The notes: generated by a model not told the origin, from the sequence alone. A stretch of DNA of 64,000 nucleotides from Sipunculus nudus (GCA_026874595.1 CM049320.1:35374214-35438213); one strand, 5' to 3'; counted from the stretch's first letter, positions 1 to 12,358 are shown. Numbers and translations: made by a program.

Positions 1-336
1 TGTGTTTCAATATAAACGACTCGATACGCAATATATAGTCTCTTCTTCACAAGCATATTACAGAAAGAACTTTATATTACCAAAGTGATTATTCTATAAT
101 TAAACGTATGTTTAAATCGGTATTTATCTTAAGATAAAGAACATGCCTCTATTTAAAGTTACTTTCCCTCTACGTCCCGCATTTCAAGTGTCACACGTCC
201 CTAATCAATTAAACGTCATTGTTATAGAGAGAGGGCGCATCGTATAAGCAGTACATGGTGCCTTTGAAATTTTATTTATAAACTCTAACAATCCCTCCCC
301 ATCACTTTCATTAAACATCATCTGTGTTTTCAGCAT

Positions 337-381
<45 letters not shown>

Positions 382-1690
382 TACCATAACACATACACTA
401 CGCACATGTCCACATATATATAATTTATTCATTGATTTTTTTAACGATGCCTTCGTTGTCTGTATTATGTGTTACATGTTCAGATTCTATGTTTGAAAAT
501 TACATGATACATTTTGGTCTGTTAAATGTAACTTTTTAATATTGAAGTGAATCTAATAATAAAGATATATGTAATCACAAACATTTAGTAATTTCAATAA
601 GTAATAATAATATAAAAACTGTTCATATAACGGGTCATTCTTTGATTTGAGTGATGAGCGTAGACAAATTTCAGCCTATTGGATTATGTTTTCTATCCCG
701 AACTCTCCAATATATTCAGTCACGTCAAATACAAAAGACTGTACCTGGCCCCATGATAAATATTCAGTACATTGGTCCATAGTTACACTGTTTTGTATCT
801 GTTTATGTAAGTTTTTTGCATAAGAGCCACAAAACAAGAATTTAACAACCTGTTTTAATCATGCAATAGATCCACCACGCTGTTGTTAGTTAGAGCGGTG
901 AACCGTGTAAGGTCCAACTCCTTTGAGCCAGGCACGAGGAGATCATGGAAGTTAAAGTAAACTCAGATATATGACACCCAAACAATTCACAACCATACCA
1001 CTGTTGGCTAGGTCGATTCATTTTACATTGAAATATCAAATGACGTCAGCGATCATAACTACTTGTTTCTGGTTTAAATATTAATTTAACCTACTAAGTA
1101 ACCTCCTATGTGAAGTTTGCTTACAAAAAGTACGTCTTTTAAGGACTAGCTTTGTGCGGGTTCTTGTACACTAGCATTCCTGTGCTCGGTCCCTTTCCTC
1201 AGGTGTAAATGGAGCTGTACCTCAGGTAGCTGTTCCCAGTGTTGCACCGTTGAAAATGAATCCTTATAATCAACTTTATTAATAATACCTAAGAGCTTAA
1301 TTTGGGTAACACTTGCCAGATTTGTTTTAAACATAAGGCCCTCTTTCCATCTTCGGTATTATTTACCTTTTTATTAATTTTTCAGCCTCAACCCCCCCCC
1401 CGATACTCCACTGTTTTATAAATATGCGAGTTAATATAATGACATGAGAATATGAATATTCAGCTTCATAACAACTGTTAGTATTTGAAAGGCTTTCCGC
1501 TCGATTCCCATGAGATTTGTCTGTTTGTTGAGATAGCTAGCTGAACGAAAGCAACTATTTTTTTTTAAAATGTTATCAAGTAAATTAAATTTTTTTTCAC
1601 AAGATAAAGCAAAAGAATTATATGTTCAAATTTATATTTTTAGGAACTGAAATAAAGTAACCAGGTATATATATATATAACAATCTCACA
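1..1690. other. No recognisable gene
   Basis: This is AT-rich non-coding sequence. The only open frames are short and resemble nothing known. It contains a (TC)n microsatellite near 340-374 and an isolated CRE-like octamer TGACGTCA at 1042-1049, which alone is not evidence of a promoter. I see no RNA gene or transposon end. Confidence 0.6.
339..374. repeat. (TC)18 microsatellite
   Basis: This is a perfect TC dinucleotide run of 36 bases, followed directly by a short CA run. On the minus strand it is a GA repeat, of the kind GAGA-type factors bind, but nothing nearby suggests a promoter. Confidence 0.95.
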
Positions 1691-1696
1691 GCTCCT

Positions 1697-1771
1697 GTTG
1701 TGATACCGGTACTAGAACTCGCGATCTATGCTCTTAGGATACCTGTGTGCTGACAAGACCACGGACTCCGG
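1697..1771 (-). mobile_element. tRNA-derived SINE head (fragment)
   Basis: Read on the minus strand, this stretch has the internal RNA polymerase III promoter layout of a tRNA-derived SINE. An A-box-like TCCGTGGTCTTGT (plus 1753-1765) is followed by a B-box-like GAGTTCTAGTACC (plus 1708-1720), at a spacing close to that in tRNA genes. The B box differs from the usual GGTTCRANNCC core, and the arms do not fold into a clean cloverleaf, so it is a decayed SINE or tRNA pseudogene rather than a working tRNA. No clear tail or target-site duplication was found. Family assignment is inference. Confidence 0.42.
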
Positions 1772-2011
1772 TAAAATGCAAAGTTTAACAATGCGCTTTT
1801 GCGCCATTGACTTTAGCATGTTCAAAAACGATTGGAAATTTTTATCCTAATTTTGAAGAAATATAAATATTGAACCCCTCTACAGTTTGATTTCATAACG
1901 CAAAGACAAAAAAATTTCCCAATATGGGAGGGGGATACTCATATACTTCTCATATACCTATTACTAACCTTAATGAAAAAAACTTTGTTTTAATACCCTA
2001 ACTTATAGTAT

Positions 2012-2016
2012 GATAA

Positions 2017-2047
<31 letters not shown>

Positions 2048-2050
2048 AAT
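2012..2050. repeat. (AAT)n microsatellite
   Basis: Imperfect AAT trinucleotide repeat, interrupted once by an A-rich step. A related ATA/AAT run occurs at about 3061-3090. Confidence 0.9.
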
Positions 2051-2118
2051 AGCTATATATACATACACGTATATATATATTAGCTCCATACATGTATATT
2101 AACGCTCCTCCCTCCCCT

Positions 2119-2395
2119 CCCCCCCCCCCCCAATTTTCGGATCCGCCACTGATCATAGCCCCCTCCCCTACCTGAATCCTGGCTACGCCTCTGAATATAT
2201 ATAACTTTGTTTGTACTGGTAAATACCAGCATACTATAGAGTCACTAATGACAACATTTTCTCTTTTGGCTTTTTGGCTTAGGTGGAATTGATATTTTTA
2301 ATCGAGAGGCTTCACTGTTACACGCGTGTACATACTGAAACTAAATTACCAAGTCCATAAACTACGGGCCCCCTGTAACCACCCCCCCCCCCCCC
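2119..2395. repeat. Two poly-C tracts
   Basis: C13 at 2119-2131 and C14 at 2382-2395. On the minus strand these are G runs. Similar G runs occur at 20995-21009 and 22931-22946, so long G/C homopolymers are a recurring feature of this locus. Confidence 0.85.
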
Positions 2396-3354
2396 GACCA
2401 GACTCAACAATATCAACTTTTTGGGGTCCTCTAAGTTGACCTTGATCACAGTTTACATGTTTATATAATAACATCTGTATAAGCTCTACAGAATCCAGCA
2501 TGGACGACATTAATGTGGTGAAAGGCAATTTTTCCTTGAAGGCCTAAAAAATGTAAAAAATAACATTCTGTTAGGTTCAGGAGTCGTCTGGTTATTTCAT
2601 TTTTTAAATGAAAGCCATCCTTAAAATGGAATATGACCGCCATAAAGGGGAAAAGGGGGCATATTTTTAACACAATATTTGTGACTGAAAACATATAAAT
2701 ACATTTTCATTGCTTCAGTCCATATTGGTGCTGCTCCCACAGAAAAATTACACCCTTTTACTTTCGAATAGGACCTTTGACAAAAGACTCAGGTGCAAAT
2801 TGACATTATATCTTCTGTTTGCCTTAACTCTGACAAGGGCATCAGAAAACTGGCCTAATAATGCGTTCACTGCACCATTCACAACTGTTAAGTCCATTTT
2901 CATCTAATCGTTTCTGCATTTATCTGGGTTTTTTTCACACTCTCAGTGTCCCACATTTCCTGTGTTTCCTCTTACCCTCCCCTCTCTAATCCGTTGATTG
3001 CAATAATATTTGTTAACTGAATACTGCTTAAATTCTGAAACATATTTACTGTTCAACTGTTATAATAATAATAATTATAATAATAAATATAATGTACATG
3101 GAGCCAATTTTCGGATAGTCGGACACACACACGTTCCCAAAGCCACTTTTTTTCCCACCATTGTTACACATTAACAAGAAAACTGATACATATTAATGAC
3201 CAAAAAGCTTACCAAAAGAGGTGTGTTAAAAAATAGTTTTAAATTGTGTAAGTGTCGCAGATTTTTTAAGTCAAGTATTAAGCAAATTCGAGATTTTAGG
3301 AGCTATTTAACGGACGGAATGTTCCTGGACATTCATATGACACATTAGTTCTCT

Positions 3355-3895
3355 AAGATGATCTCGCCAGTCGAACGCAGAGACCGATAGGTTATTATTT
3401 TCTACAAATCAGAAAACTTTTGGTGAGCCATCAATTAGCGGTATTTGGCGGGAAACCAATGGAGCCATTATTGCGTGTTATGGTCAGTCTTACGCGTCTT
3501 AAGAATGAGTCGCTGTGCATTATACTGAACCATCTGCAAGTGCAAGACTTGTTCTGAAGTTAACCCAGCAAGACCTGTATTACAGTAATCAAGACCAGAT
3601 ATTACTGTGGCGCAAATGGGCCGATAGCACACCTCAGTAGAGACGAAACCAAAGGTCGAACATATACAGAGCTCGGCAAAGGCCGCATGACGTATACCAC
3701 ACATGTACTCGTCCATTGAACGATTCCGATCGAATGTCAGACCGATATACTTCATGGAAGTCTGAGGAAGAGGGTGCATCCACCAACGCTTAAAACTCAT
3801 TTTCTGTCATGCGCAGACGGGGCATGATCCAACAGGCATTACTTCAGGATTATCGGTATTCAATTTACGTTTTGCTAATCATCCATTATAGTAAA
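3355..3895 (-). pseudogene. LINE reverse transcriptase, C-terminal fragment
   Basis: A decayed non-LTR retrotransposon (CR1/Jockey-like group) open reading frame on the minus strand. From its N-terminal side it shows a KLN...EVMPVGS-like stretch (plus about 3840-3866), then MKYIGLTFD, then SGLDYCNTGLAGL, LQMVQYNAQRLI and KTRKTDHNTQ, followed by LHWFPAKYR and RSLRSTGEII. This is the normal order of the region after the RT palm and thumb in animal LINEs, where LDYCN..L.GL and LQ.VQN.AARLI are hallmarks. One frame is open for 110 codons (3468-3800). In-frame stops lie on both sides, at the TAA after DHNTQ and a TGA just before MSFKR. The catalytic palm, the endonuclease and the 3' tail are not visible. 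It is a dead 5'-truncated fragment. The clade is uncertain. Confidence 0.75.
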
Positions 3896-6800
3896 TACTT
3901 AATATAAAGTGAACAATAACTGTCTAACACGGATTCCAGGGACTCCGTGACAACAAACTACATAGATCTGATTGTCTACTGTCTACCATAACATCTAGGA
4001 AAGGCTGGTCAGGTGTCACATCATAAAAGATGTGAAGGACCAGGCTCTTTTAAATTTCAAACCATCTGGCTGAAACTCAGACATACGTACACTCCTATGG
4101 ACGAAATAGGGATAAGTTCACAAAAATATACCAGTTTCTATCAAAGAAAAAATACACTTACATTTCTTTGGAGTGGCTCTCTATATATACAAGCACTTAC
4201 AATAACAAAGTCCGATAATAAACAAAAAGATAATGACCGTGTCCCTTATTCACGCTGCGCAGAGAAATCCCTCGTTTATAATGTTCCAGATTACATGACC
4301 ATCGCGCACAGGTGACATCGGAATGTTGCGCCGCTTGTCCCACTGTTTGCGCCAGCTGTGTACTTATTAAGTTGGTCTTCTTTTAGATACACGGGGCTCC
4401 GACCACCAACAGTCATTCGCTGGAGTATGGTTTGCTTCTCAAGACCCAAATCACACGGCCCTTACTAATTAGTGCTCAGACTATTCCATCTGCACCCATA
4501 ATTAATGTTTTTCACAACTGAAGTTTCCTGGAATCCTCCAGCTCTGTGTAACCGAATATGCTTCCACACAGCGATATCCAGTACCCCGATCCAGTTACGC
4601 GTGTAAACAAAGTCCTCAGTTTTTTCCTTGAAGCGCTCATACCAGGTATAAATCACCAGATCACCAGTCGGTCGGCAAAATGCGATACTTGCTCTGATGT
4701 CCGTCACAGAGTAATCGTGTCCTTCCTCACACATAGGCTATCCACGCCTAGAGACATCATCACTCAGCTGTTCACACTCTGATGAACGCAGACCTGCCTC
4801 TAGACAGCAGACATCGTCAGACTACATCGAATAGAAGCGTTGATTAGGCAGTTGTAGCGAATATCCTTTTAATCACGACTCACATATGCTTGCTGATGTC
4901 ACAAGATATGACCATCTTCTGATCAATCACCACTCCCTAATATGCCGACTGCCAATAATAAAGTGAATTTTTATATGGACACTACTCAAGATACAAAACC
5001 CTGAGAAACCCAAACTGAACAGGTACTTGTCCTTTAAAGTCTCCAACAAACAATCCTCACCAAACATTCCTGTAACAAACATCAAAGAGATACGTGTGCT
5101 CTCTAACTAAAGTTCTCATGCTAATATCTCAACATGAGACCCCATATTAATGTACAATGATTTATCAAAACAATCATCTGGTTATACTCCCTACTTGAAT
5201 ATAGAATACAATACCTAAGTCACAGTCCTCTGGTATGACGTGAATCATGAAAGAACAGCGTTATGTATACCAAACGTAATGCCTATTTTTTGTTAAAATG
5301 GAAGTATCAGACCCTGCGATGTGGTCCAACATTGTTAGAGAAAAAAAAAACATCTCTAATCATCAGCAGACCATTCATCACACTCTATGGTCTACGGTCT
5401 CTAAGCTGTTGTATCTTCACTATACATGTTGGTGCATGTTTATAAAGCCGTTTGCATAAAGATGACATGGTAACTTCTTCAAAACAGACTTCTGAAGGAT
5501 TTTAGAAACAAAAGGATAATTTAACACTGGCCTAAATGTTTGAGATAATTTAGGTCTAATACCGGTTTCTTCAACCGTGGACAGAAAAATTTATAACTTG
5601 TGTATTTGACAGAGAAAGGTCATTTGTGCGTTGCTTTGACATGGCAGTGGGAGTGGGATAGGTATACAGCTTTTGTTGGCGGTAAATACACACATCTCCT
5701 GATTAGTTGCTGATATATGTCAGGACAGAGAGGGGCTAATATAGCCATCAGTATAAGGAAGTTTACATACACAGGTATAAAATGCACTACAGATGCATTC
5801 AGTTCTGCACATGAAGAAGTCACAGAAATGTTTCGAGAACTCACAGCGAGGCATATAAGTTGGCAGAGGTGTTACTGCGGACTTGTCCGTAGCTCACTTA
5901 CCATCGACAACAGCTCCATTGATGAGTCAATCTGGCCCATGTTGAATTTGTCTTGGAACCCTAAATTGATGGCTGCTTTCTCTACAGTCCCCCTCTGCCA
6001 AAACGTCACAATGGGCAGATAGACCTAACCGTCGCCATCGTCTTACCGCTTGCCTATGTTTACTGAGGTCATCATACAACCAATTGACCGAATGCCCATC
6101 TCCTACCATTTTAGTAAGAGACGTTGCACAACGGTCAATAACAAGTCAAATCCCACCATTGTGCATGTCGGTTAATAACTATTAATACCATACCGTAATT
6201 CACGAAGCGCAATCGTTTTGTTGTTCAGGGATTGACTTTATTTCTTTCACATGGACAAGGTATAGTTATGGTTAAGATACATGAAACCACTCAGTAATTT
6301 GATATTTCGGCACATTCATGAATTCCCTCTTTTAAATGATCCTATTTAGGACTCGTCACAGAAATCATTTTCAGTAGGTTGCTGCAGGGTTGAGATCAAC
6401 TTTATTGAATCAAGAAAAATCGGGACTTTGACACAATAGTATGGCTTTTTAAGGTTTGACATCAACAAGCACACTATGTTATTGTGTGCATTTGTTAAGT
6501 GAGGAAGAGGACAGCGACTCTTGCATGAGTTAACATTGCCCATTTCGATTAGATTTGGACTTTGGCTAAACAATTAACAATTAGCATCGGTTTTTACAAA
6601 CCCAGTATTTTATTTAGTCAGTGTAAATATGTCAGTTATGAATTGTTGAAAATATCTTTGATGTTTGTATTATAATTTTTAGTCACTCATTTTGTAGTGG
6701 TTTGCCCGTCAAACATTCTACTTAAGACGCCATACACAGATTTCGTCCATACGGATATCCAACTTGTTACATTAAGGAATCAGTCGATGACATAAACTAG

Positions 6801-7032
6801 TGAAATCCTCGCGAAAGATGAACCACTAACACAGCACGAAGATTCCGCATGGAGATTGGCAAATATATGTGCGGAATACGATTCGAACTGCAGAACAGAG
6901 AGCAGTACAGACTCGTGCATCGGCCGTGATGCCAGTAAGATAAAAAAGGCTCCCCAATTTAAGCAGCTTTTAGAATTTTTTGTTTGCACTTGTGGTTTTA
7001 TGCTAAAGGAAAAGGGTTAAGAGTTTCCATAT

Positions 7033-7035
<3 letters not shown>
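3896..7035. other. No recognisable gene
   Basis: More than 3 kb without a convincing feature. It holds a 101-codon plus-strand frame at 5717-6022 and overlapping frames on both strands at 4465-4782. None shows a domain, signal peptide or repeat that I recognise, and no splice-site pattern links them. They may be chance frames or unrecognisable relics. Confidence 0.5.
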
Positions 7036-7088
<53 letters not shown>

Positions 7089-7102
7089 ATGTATATATAT
7101 AA
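7036..7102. repeat. (TA)n microsatellite
   Basis: Perfect TA run of about 47 bases, then an interrupted TA-rich stretch. It forms the left margin of the diverged tandem-repeat region. Confidence 0.95.
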
Positions 7103-7140
7103 CCTAAACCAAATGTGCGACCAGTAAGGTATTCCTCGAT

Positions 7141-8515
7141 GGTTTTCGACGACCTTGACCGTTTACCTATACTGAATAAAAACAAGCAGCTTCTTGGACT
7201 TTTTTGTCTTCTATCAACTATGTAAGTTTGAAAGCGAGAGCTGCAAAGCTGTGCCCTGTAGATGTGACACAGACAGACATCCAAACAAACGAATTTATGA
7301 CGAAAATACAATTTCGATTTTTTCGATGACCTTGACCTTTGAACTTTACTGAATAAAAATAAGAGCCTTCTTGAACATTAAGTTTTATATCAACCGTGTA
7401 AGTTTGAAAACGATCGCTGCAAAACTGTCCCCTGTAGATCTGAGACAGACAGACAGACATTCAAACAAACAAAAAGACTGGACCATAGGTCGAGCGCTTG
7501 CCGGAAGTTGAAATGACAGACGGACATACAGAACATAATGTCGGTTTTTATCGAATAAACAACTTTCAGAGCCCCCTAGGGGACATTTTCCTAAATGAAA
7601 GACGACTTTCCAGATATTAGTGTGCGACATAAGATATACCAGTTTCAAAACGATTCCTGCAAATTTTTGGCTTCTAGGGCACCCTTAAATGAAATCTTGT
7701 AATATCTCGTTTGACGAGACATTGTGCAAGATATTGCGAGACTTGCAATAAAATCATGAAATACTACTTAAATCCCACCTGCTGCAACAAAAAAAATCAA
7801 GATTCTCTAGCTTAAAACTGACTTAAAAGTTTGAAAAATTAGACCTATTATATTTGAAAATCATGATGAGGCAGCCACACGCCAAAAAAAATGGCCAAGG
7901 AATGACAAACAAAATCAGCTATAGTTTATAATGATGATTCTGGAAAAGCTATGAAGTAAAATCAGTTTTGTGATTTTGGATGACCTGGACCTGGACCGTT
8001 TTCCTCTTCCGACAAGGAACAACAGGCTCCTATTTGTTTTTGTTTTATATTACCAGTATAACGTTGAGAACGATTTGTAAAAACGAACGAACGAACAGAC
8101 GGACGTACTGACAAACTGTCACATCTGGGATGAAAAATGATCAGAACATGCGGGTCATAGAGAAACAAAACCAGCTATAGTTTGAGTAGATTGAATGATT
8201 TTTTACGAAGTATTGTGGAAATAACATTTCAAATTTATTTTTTATAACCTTGATCTTGACCTTGGACCTATTTAAACTTAAAATAACAAGACTTCTAGAA
8301 ATTTAGGCATTTCATCAACAGTATAAGATTTAGAATAATTGCTAAAAATGGCCTGTGGAATGCCTTATGTCAGACAAAAGAACATCCACGGAGGTGAATT
8401 GGACGACAGCTGACAAATAGACGGACATACTGACACACTAAAACGTCTGAGATAACAGATGAATAAATATTCTAATGCAGTTGGTATAGAGGAAAAATGA
8501 GCTAAGGTTTATAAT
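7141..8515. repeat. Diverged tandem repeat family A (about 177-265 bp units)
   Basis: At least four related units. Each starts with a GACCTTGACC-like block (7151, 7328, about 7982 as GACCTGGACC, about 8246 as AACCTTGATC). This is followed by an A-rich AATAAAAA/AACAAG stretch, a CTTCT...TATCAAC..TGTAAGTTTGAAA block, a CTGCAAA..TG.CCCTGTAG block, and a run of GACAGACAGACA or GACGGAC ending in ACAAAC/CAAACG. Units 1 and 2 lie 177 bp apart, units 3 and 4 about 264 bp apart. A trailing AAAACCAGCTATAGTTT segment recurs around 7912-7928 and 8168-8185. The open frames here (80-87 codons, minus) are translations of repeat units, not genes. This style of GACCTTGACC plus GACAGACA repeat is, to my knowledge, common in molluscan genomes; that link is from general familiarity. 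Confidence 0.7.
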
Positions 8516-8639
8516 TTTGAAAATATGGCCAAATATGATGCTGTAGTGTATATAGTACAGCGGCCTCTAGCGGCCAAATCCTAAAAATGAAAAAAAAAGC
8601 TTTTTCGACATATAATAGTTGTACATACCATGAAAAGAA

Positions 8640-9650
8640 ACTACATTTATCACCTGCCGGGCGTCAGATAACCGAATTCTGAAATATGTCGATGATTTCC
8701 CAAGACAGGGTTGAGTACTGCTCTAAAAAGACACTTGTGCCTCTCTAATAATTATTAAGCCAGACACCAACGAAAGTTGGCTCCATGTTGATATCCACCA
8801 TGACCTTGAAAAACGATATTTGACCCCAGGCTGCGATCATAAGTAGCAGGGGCTAAAATCGTGCTGTGTTAAGGTCACGTGGTTCTATTTATTTGAACGC
8901 CTTGGGGTCACCAATCCCTGACCTGGGGTCACCAAGCCCTGAACCTGAAGGGAGTAATGAATGGTCTTACGTTTTCTTGTTGGCTCAAGCTATTAGCGAT
9001 GTAGCATCAAAACACCCAATTGATTGTTTTTTAAGTATGTTAAAAATAATTTCCAATAAAATTGACAGTACTGGTACATCGAATACATGTTGACCAAATG
9101 CTTGTTTTCGACTGCTTGGAGGGGTATTATGGGCTTCACTGCATTCGGGACCGGATGGTTTAAAAAGGAACTACACAAGCCCCTATTTTCTCGGCATAGT
9201 TTGCAACAACAAATTATCAAGTAAAAAAGGTTAGTATCAGAATTTATTTTGAAAATTATTTAAAGAGGCCCAAACCTCAGGTGTTTTATAGATGTTATTT
9301 AGGGAAAATAAATACAGCAAGGTGTCCCGTGTTCATTGGACTAACGGCGAATAAACGTTGAGAGAATAGTTATGAAACGGGCTTTGTGCCGCTCTAATGC
9401 TTACTAATTGGCACTGCGGGTTAGACGAACTTTCGATAAGTACCCAGTATGACCTTAACAAATGACAGTTGGCAGCTGGCGGCGGACAGATATACGATTC
9501 CTGAAATAATATTAGTAAACACCTGTTGAGAGAACCGCTCTGACATGCGTATTTGTGCCGCTCTAATATTTACTTTATGTGACAGCTGGGTGGACGAGCT
9601 TTCGATTTGGTATCCAATGTCACCTTTTAACAACGATGGTAATCACCTCG
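8640..9650. repeat. Diverged tandem repeat family B
   Basis: The block TTGTGCC(G/T)CTCTAAT followed by TTACT or TTATTA occurs at about 8738, 9384 and 9560. It is preceded by CCTGAAATA / TCTGAAATATG-type sequence and a GAGTACTGCT / GAGAACCGCT block, and followed by GACGA(A/G)CTTTCGAT, a short spacer and CAATGTCACCTT / CAGTATGACCTT. The last two copies are 176 bp apart; the first is separated by unrelated sequence containing a 21-bp duplication (GGGGTCACCAA.CCCTGA at 8904 and 8925). No coding capacity is visible. Confidence 0.6.
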
Positions 9651-9829
9651 CGACCTTCAGGTAAACAAGTTTATAAATACGTACTTTTGATTTATGAAGA
9701 AAAGTAACTTTCTCTGTGAAGAAGATTCCAAAAGAACCCTTGATAAGTAATCTGTGGCATAAGAAATGAACAAAAAACCCAGGACGCATGGATGGACGAA
9801 ACTCTAAAATGATTTTTTTTCAAGCCGAG

Positions 9830-11130
9830 AAGTCAAACCACTGAAAAGATAATTGCAAACATGTATTTTATGAATATACGAATGTATGGGCACCACGTGT
9901 CTTGTGTATGAGAAAGCAACCCATGATGAATTGGCATTTGAAATTTCTGGCCGTTACATTGAACGACTCCTGATAGATGTGTGATTTTCACACACACACA
10001 CAAAAGGCCTATTGATGGACGCCAGAAAAAAAAATGTTTGTAAGTAGAGCCACCAGGCCTGTATACAAGGTACAACATTATAGATTACTCAAACCTATCC
10101 TGAGATAAATGTCTTGATGTATTCTATAAATTCGTGATTGTAGGTGGCATCACGGGTCTTGTGTTCGGTAATCTATCCACGAAAGATGTACATGCACAAT
10201 TTCAGGCCGACACGCCGTACCACTCCTGAGATATGTGTAATTTTTCACCAAAAACAGATGCACAAATGGACATCATATTTGACTATTGTAGGTCGCGCCA
10301 CCAGTAATGAATACAAGATTAAGCAAGGTCTATGGACATGCGACGTCTCAGCCAATACATTAATCCACCCCTGAGATAAAAAAAGCATGAATGCAGTGTT
10401 CTACACTAGAAATTCTGATAGGGTGGCGGTGCGCTAGGCCATATTGGCTAGTGGAGAACCTTGGAAGTTACAGTCTCACAAATGAAAAATATATCCAAGA
10501 TGGATGAGCATGCATATTTCAGACTGATACATTCAATCACTTCTTAGAAATGGCATCAATGTATTTTACAAAATCGTTACCGTAGGTGGCGCCACCTATC
10601 TGATGTACTATAAAGATACCCGTGACGGATAAACATGCACAATTTCAGGCTGATTCATCCACCAACTCCTGAGATTCATGGATGGACGCTGATTGTAGGC
10701 GGCGTCACCTTGCTTGTGTATGAATTAAGATATCTACCACTCTAGGCATTTAAAAATTTAGGCAGATTCATCAAACAACTCCTGAGACAAATGCAAGGAT
10801 GCATTTAATAAAATACGTGATCATAGGTGGTGCCACCTGTCAAGTGTACGAAAAAGTTATCAAAGATGGGTGGACATGCTAATTTTTAGGCCGACACCTT
10901 GAACCACTCCTGAGATAAAATTGACTGTCACCTAATGCAAATGCACGGATTGACTTCACTCGATAACGATAGCAAATGAAGCCATCAATAATGAGTACAT
11001 GATCTATAGACATGTACAATTTCAGCCCAGTCTATTAAACCTTTCCTGAGATATGTGCTGTTATCACAAGAAAAAGACGTACCGACGAAAACCAAGTGAA
11101 AAAGGATTGCAGGTGGCACCACCAATCTTT
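9830..11130. repeat. Diverged tandem repeat family C (about 134 bp, nine copies)
   Basis: The block CCACTCCTGAGATA and its variants recurs at about 9967, 10096, 10221, 10366, 10538, 10663, 10776, 10904 and 11041 (spacing 113-172 bp, mean near 134). Each is preceded by a GGACATGCACAATTTCAGGC-like stretch. Most units also carry GTAGGTGGCGCCACC or a variant (10141, 10288, 10588, 10697, 10827, 11110). The core GGTGGCGCCACC is a perfect 12-bp palindrome in the copy at about 10591. Units contain many stops, so it is non-coding. Confidence 0.7.
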
Positions 11131-11139
11131 GTTAAACAC

Positions 11140-12050
11140 GAGTTCACATCGGAGCCAATAATTTTGCCGGGTTTAAGAAAAACGGTTCATGACTCTTAGA
11201 GTAATTTTTGGACTCGAACGGGACGGGGGCAGCCCACGTAAAAACATTGTATCTACAATACTTTTATATATATACCTCAACAGCAATACATGGAAATGAG
11301 AACAATTTCTTTTTGTGGAATATACACCATCACTACAGTAACTATTCTCTTTTATATAAAGGTCAATGTTTGCCAGTATGTTAACTTATTTGCAATTTAA
11401 TATGTTACTATCTAATATATTATCTATAGATAAAACCTGTGAAATACGACTAGCTGGCTATTAAGGATTACGGGCAGTTTTTCCTGACCAAACTGACATA
11501 TTACTTATTAATTGACCTACCTAATGGGGGCATTCTGTGTGTTTCTCACTGAAAGGCGCTGACCGGTCGGTTGATTGATCATGCGTGAAGTTGCGGTCAC
11601 TTGTACCGCTCTCTATTTGTTTTACTGATGTGCGTGTGTACGGAGCATAGACTGGTTATTATTGGGACCATGGGCCTGGAGCCCCAGGCGGGCAACGTGA
11701 CTGGCTCACACGACCTGTTAGTTCATTTGAATGGAGTTATCCCGAAGTCAATCTTTTATCTGTGTCTCTGTGATCTGTCTTTGGTCTATTCAGTGCATTA
11801 CATCAAATTACACAGATAAGTACATGTACATTTGTGTGCAATTGCAAAATACATATAACACTAAGATTGTTCCCTTCTGCAAATACGTTTGTATCTATAG
11901 TCATAAAGGTGGTCTAATATGTATATTTACGTCATACATGTCAGCTAGATTTGTGCAGTTCCTAAATGTTCAGAACCTATTAAATACTACCACATGTCTA
12001 TTACGACCACTTTGCCCAGTCCCTTTGGTGGTTGCATTTGACCGGTTCGA

Positions 12051-12053
<3 letters not shown>
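11140..12053. other. No recognisable gene
   Basis: AT-rich non-coding sequence. The 131-codon plus-strand frame starting at 11731 runs into the (TA)n microsatellite and ends as alternating Tyr/Ile, so it is a repeat artefact. Confidence 0.6.
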
Positions 12054-12120
<67 letters not shown>

Positions 12121-12122
12121 TG

Positions 12123-12182
<60 letters not shown>
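12054..12182. repeat. (TA)n microsatellite, left block
   Basis: About 130 bases of nearly pure TA with a few interruptions (around 12080, 12102 and 12121-12126). It flanks the left side of the Penelope-like remnant. Confidence 0.95.
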
Positions 12183-12184
<2 letters not shown>

Positions 12185-12279
12185 TAAACAGTGACGCCTT
12201 TTAGATAGACTTACTAGTTTATTAACACACGAGCTTTGGAAGTACAAAGACTTCTTCGTCAGGTGGTGGCTAAACCATT

Positions 12280-12280
<1 letters not shown>
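12183..12280 (-). mobile_element. Penelope-like element 3'-end remnant (tentative)
   Basis: On the minus strand this reads CACCACCTGACGAAGAAG, then a short hairpin (stem GAAGT/ACTTC, plus 12239-12254), then CCAAAGCTCGTGTGTTAATAAAC and about 40 more bases ending in GGCGTCACTG. A TGACGA/TGATGA trigger, a hairpin and a nearby AATAAA is a layout I associate with the 3' ends of animal Penelope-like retroelements. The same layout occurs at about 15100-15145. It sits between two (TA)n blocks, as if inserted into a microsatellite. No coding part is present, so the family call is inference from one signature. Confidence 0.35.

Positions 12281-12358
<78 letters not shown>
12281..12358. repeat. (TA)n microsatellite, right block
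   Basis: About 78 bases of nearly pure TA with one TG interruption. Together with the left block it brackets the 98-bp Penelope-like remnant. Confidence 0.95.

Larger units (their letters stand above)
1772..3354. other. No recognisable gene; simple repeats
   Basis: This non-coding stretch holds an (AAT)n run (about 2012-2050), a C13 run (2119-2131) and a C14 run (2382-2395). Short open frames of 60-77 codons on both strands have no recognisable domain and uneven composition. Confidence 0.55.

Noticed and set aside
888-950. tRNA-like sequence around TTAGTTAGAGCGGTGAACC
   Set aside because: An A-box-like start is present but no B box (GGTTCRANNCC) follows at a proper distance.
4465-4782. Overlapping 89-codon minus and 74-codon plus open frames as a possible exon
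   Set aside because: No domain is recognised, both strands are open over the same stretch, and there is no supporting splice or transcript pattern. A protein search would settle it.
5717-6022. 101-codon plus-strand open frame
   Set aside because: No recognisable domain, no upstream context, and overlapping frames on the other strand. It is treated as chance.
7084-7648. Three overlapping minus-strand frames of 75-87 codons with similar peptides
   Set aside because: The similarity comes from tandem DNA repeats of family A being translated; frames differ between units.
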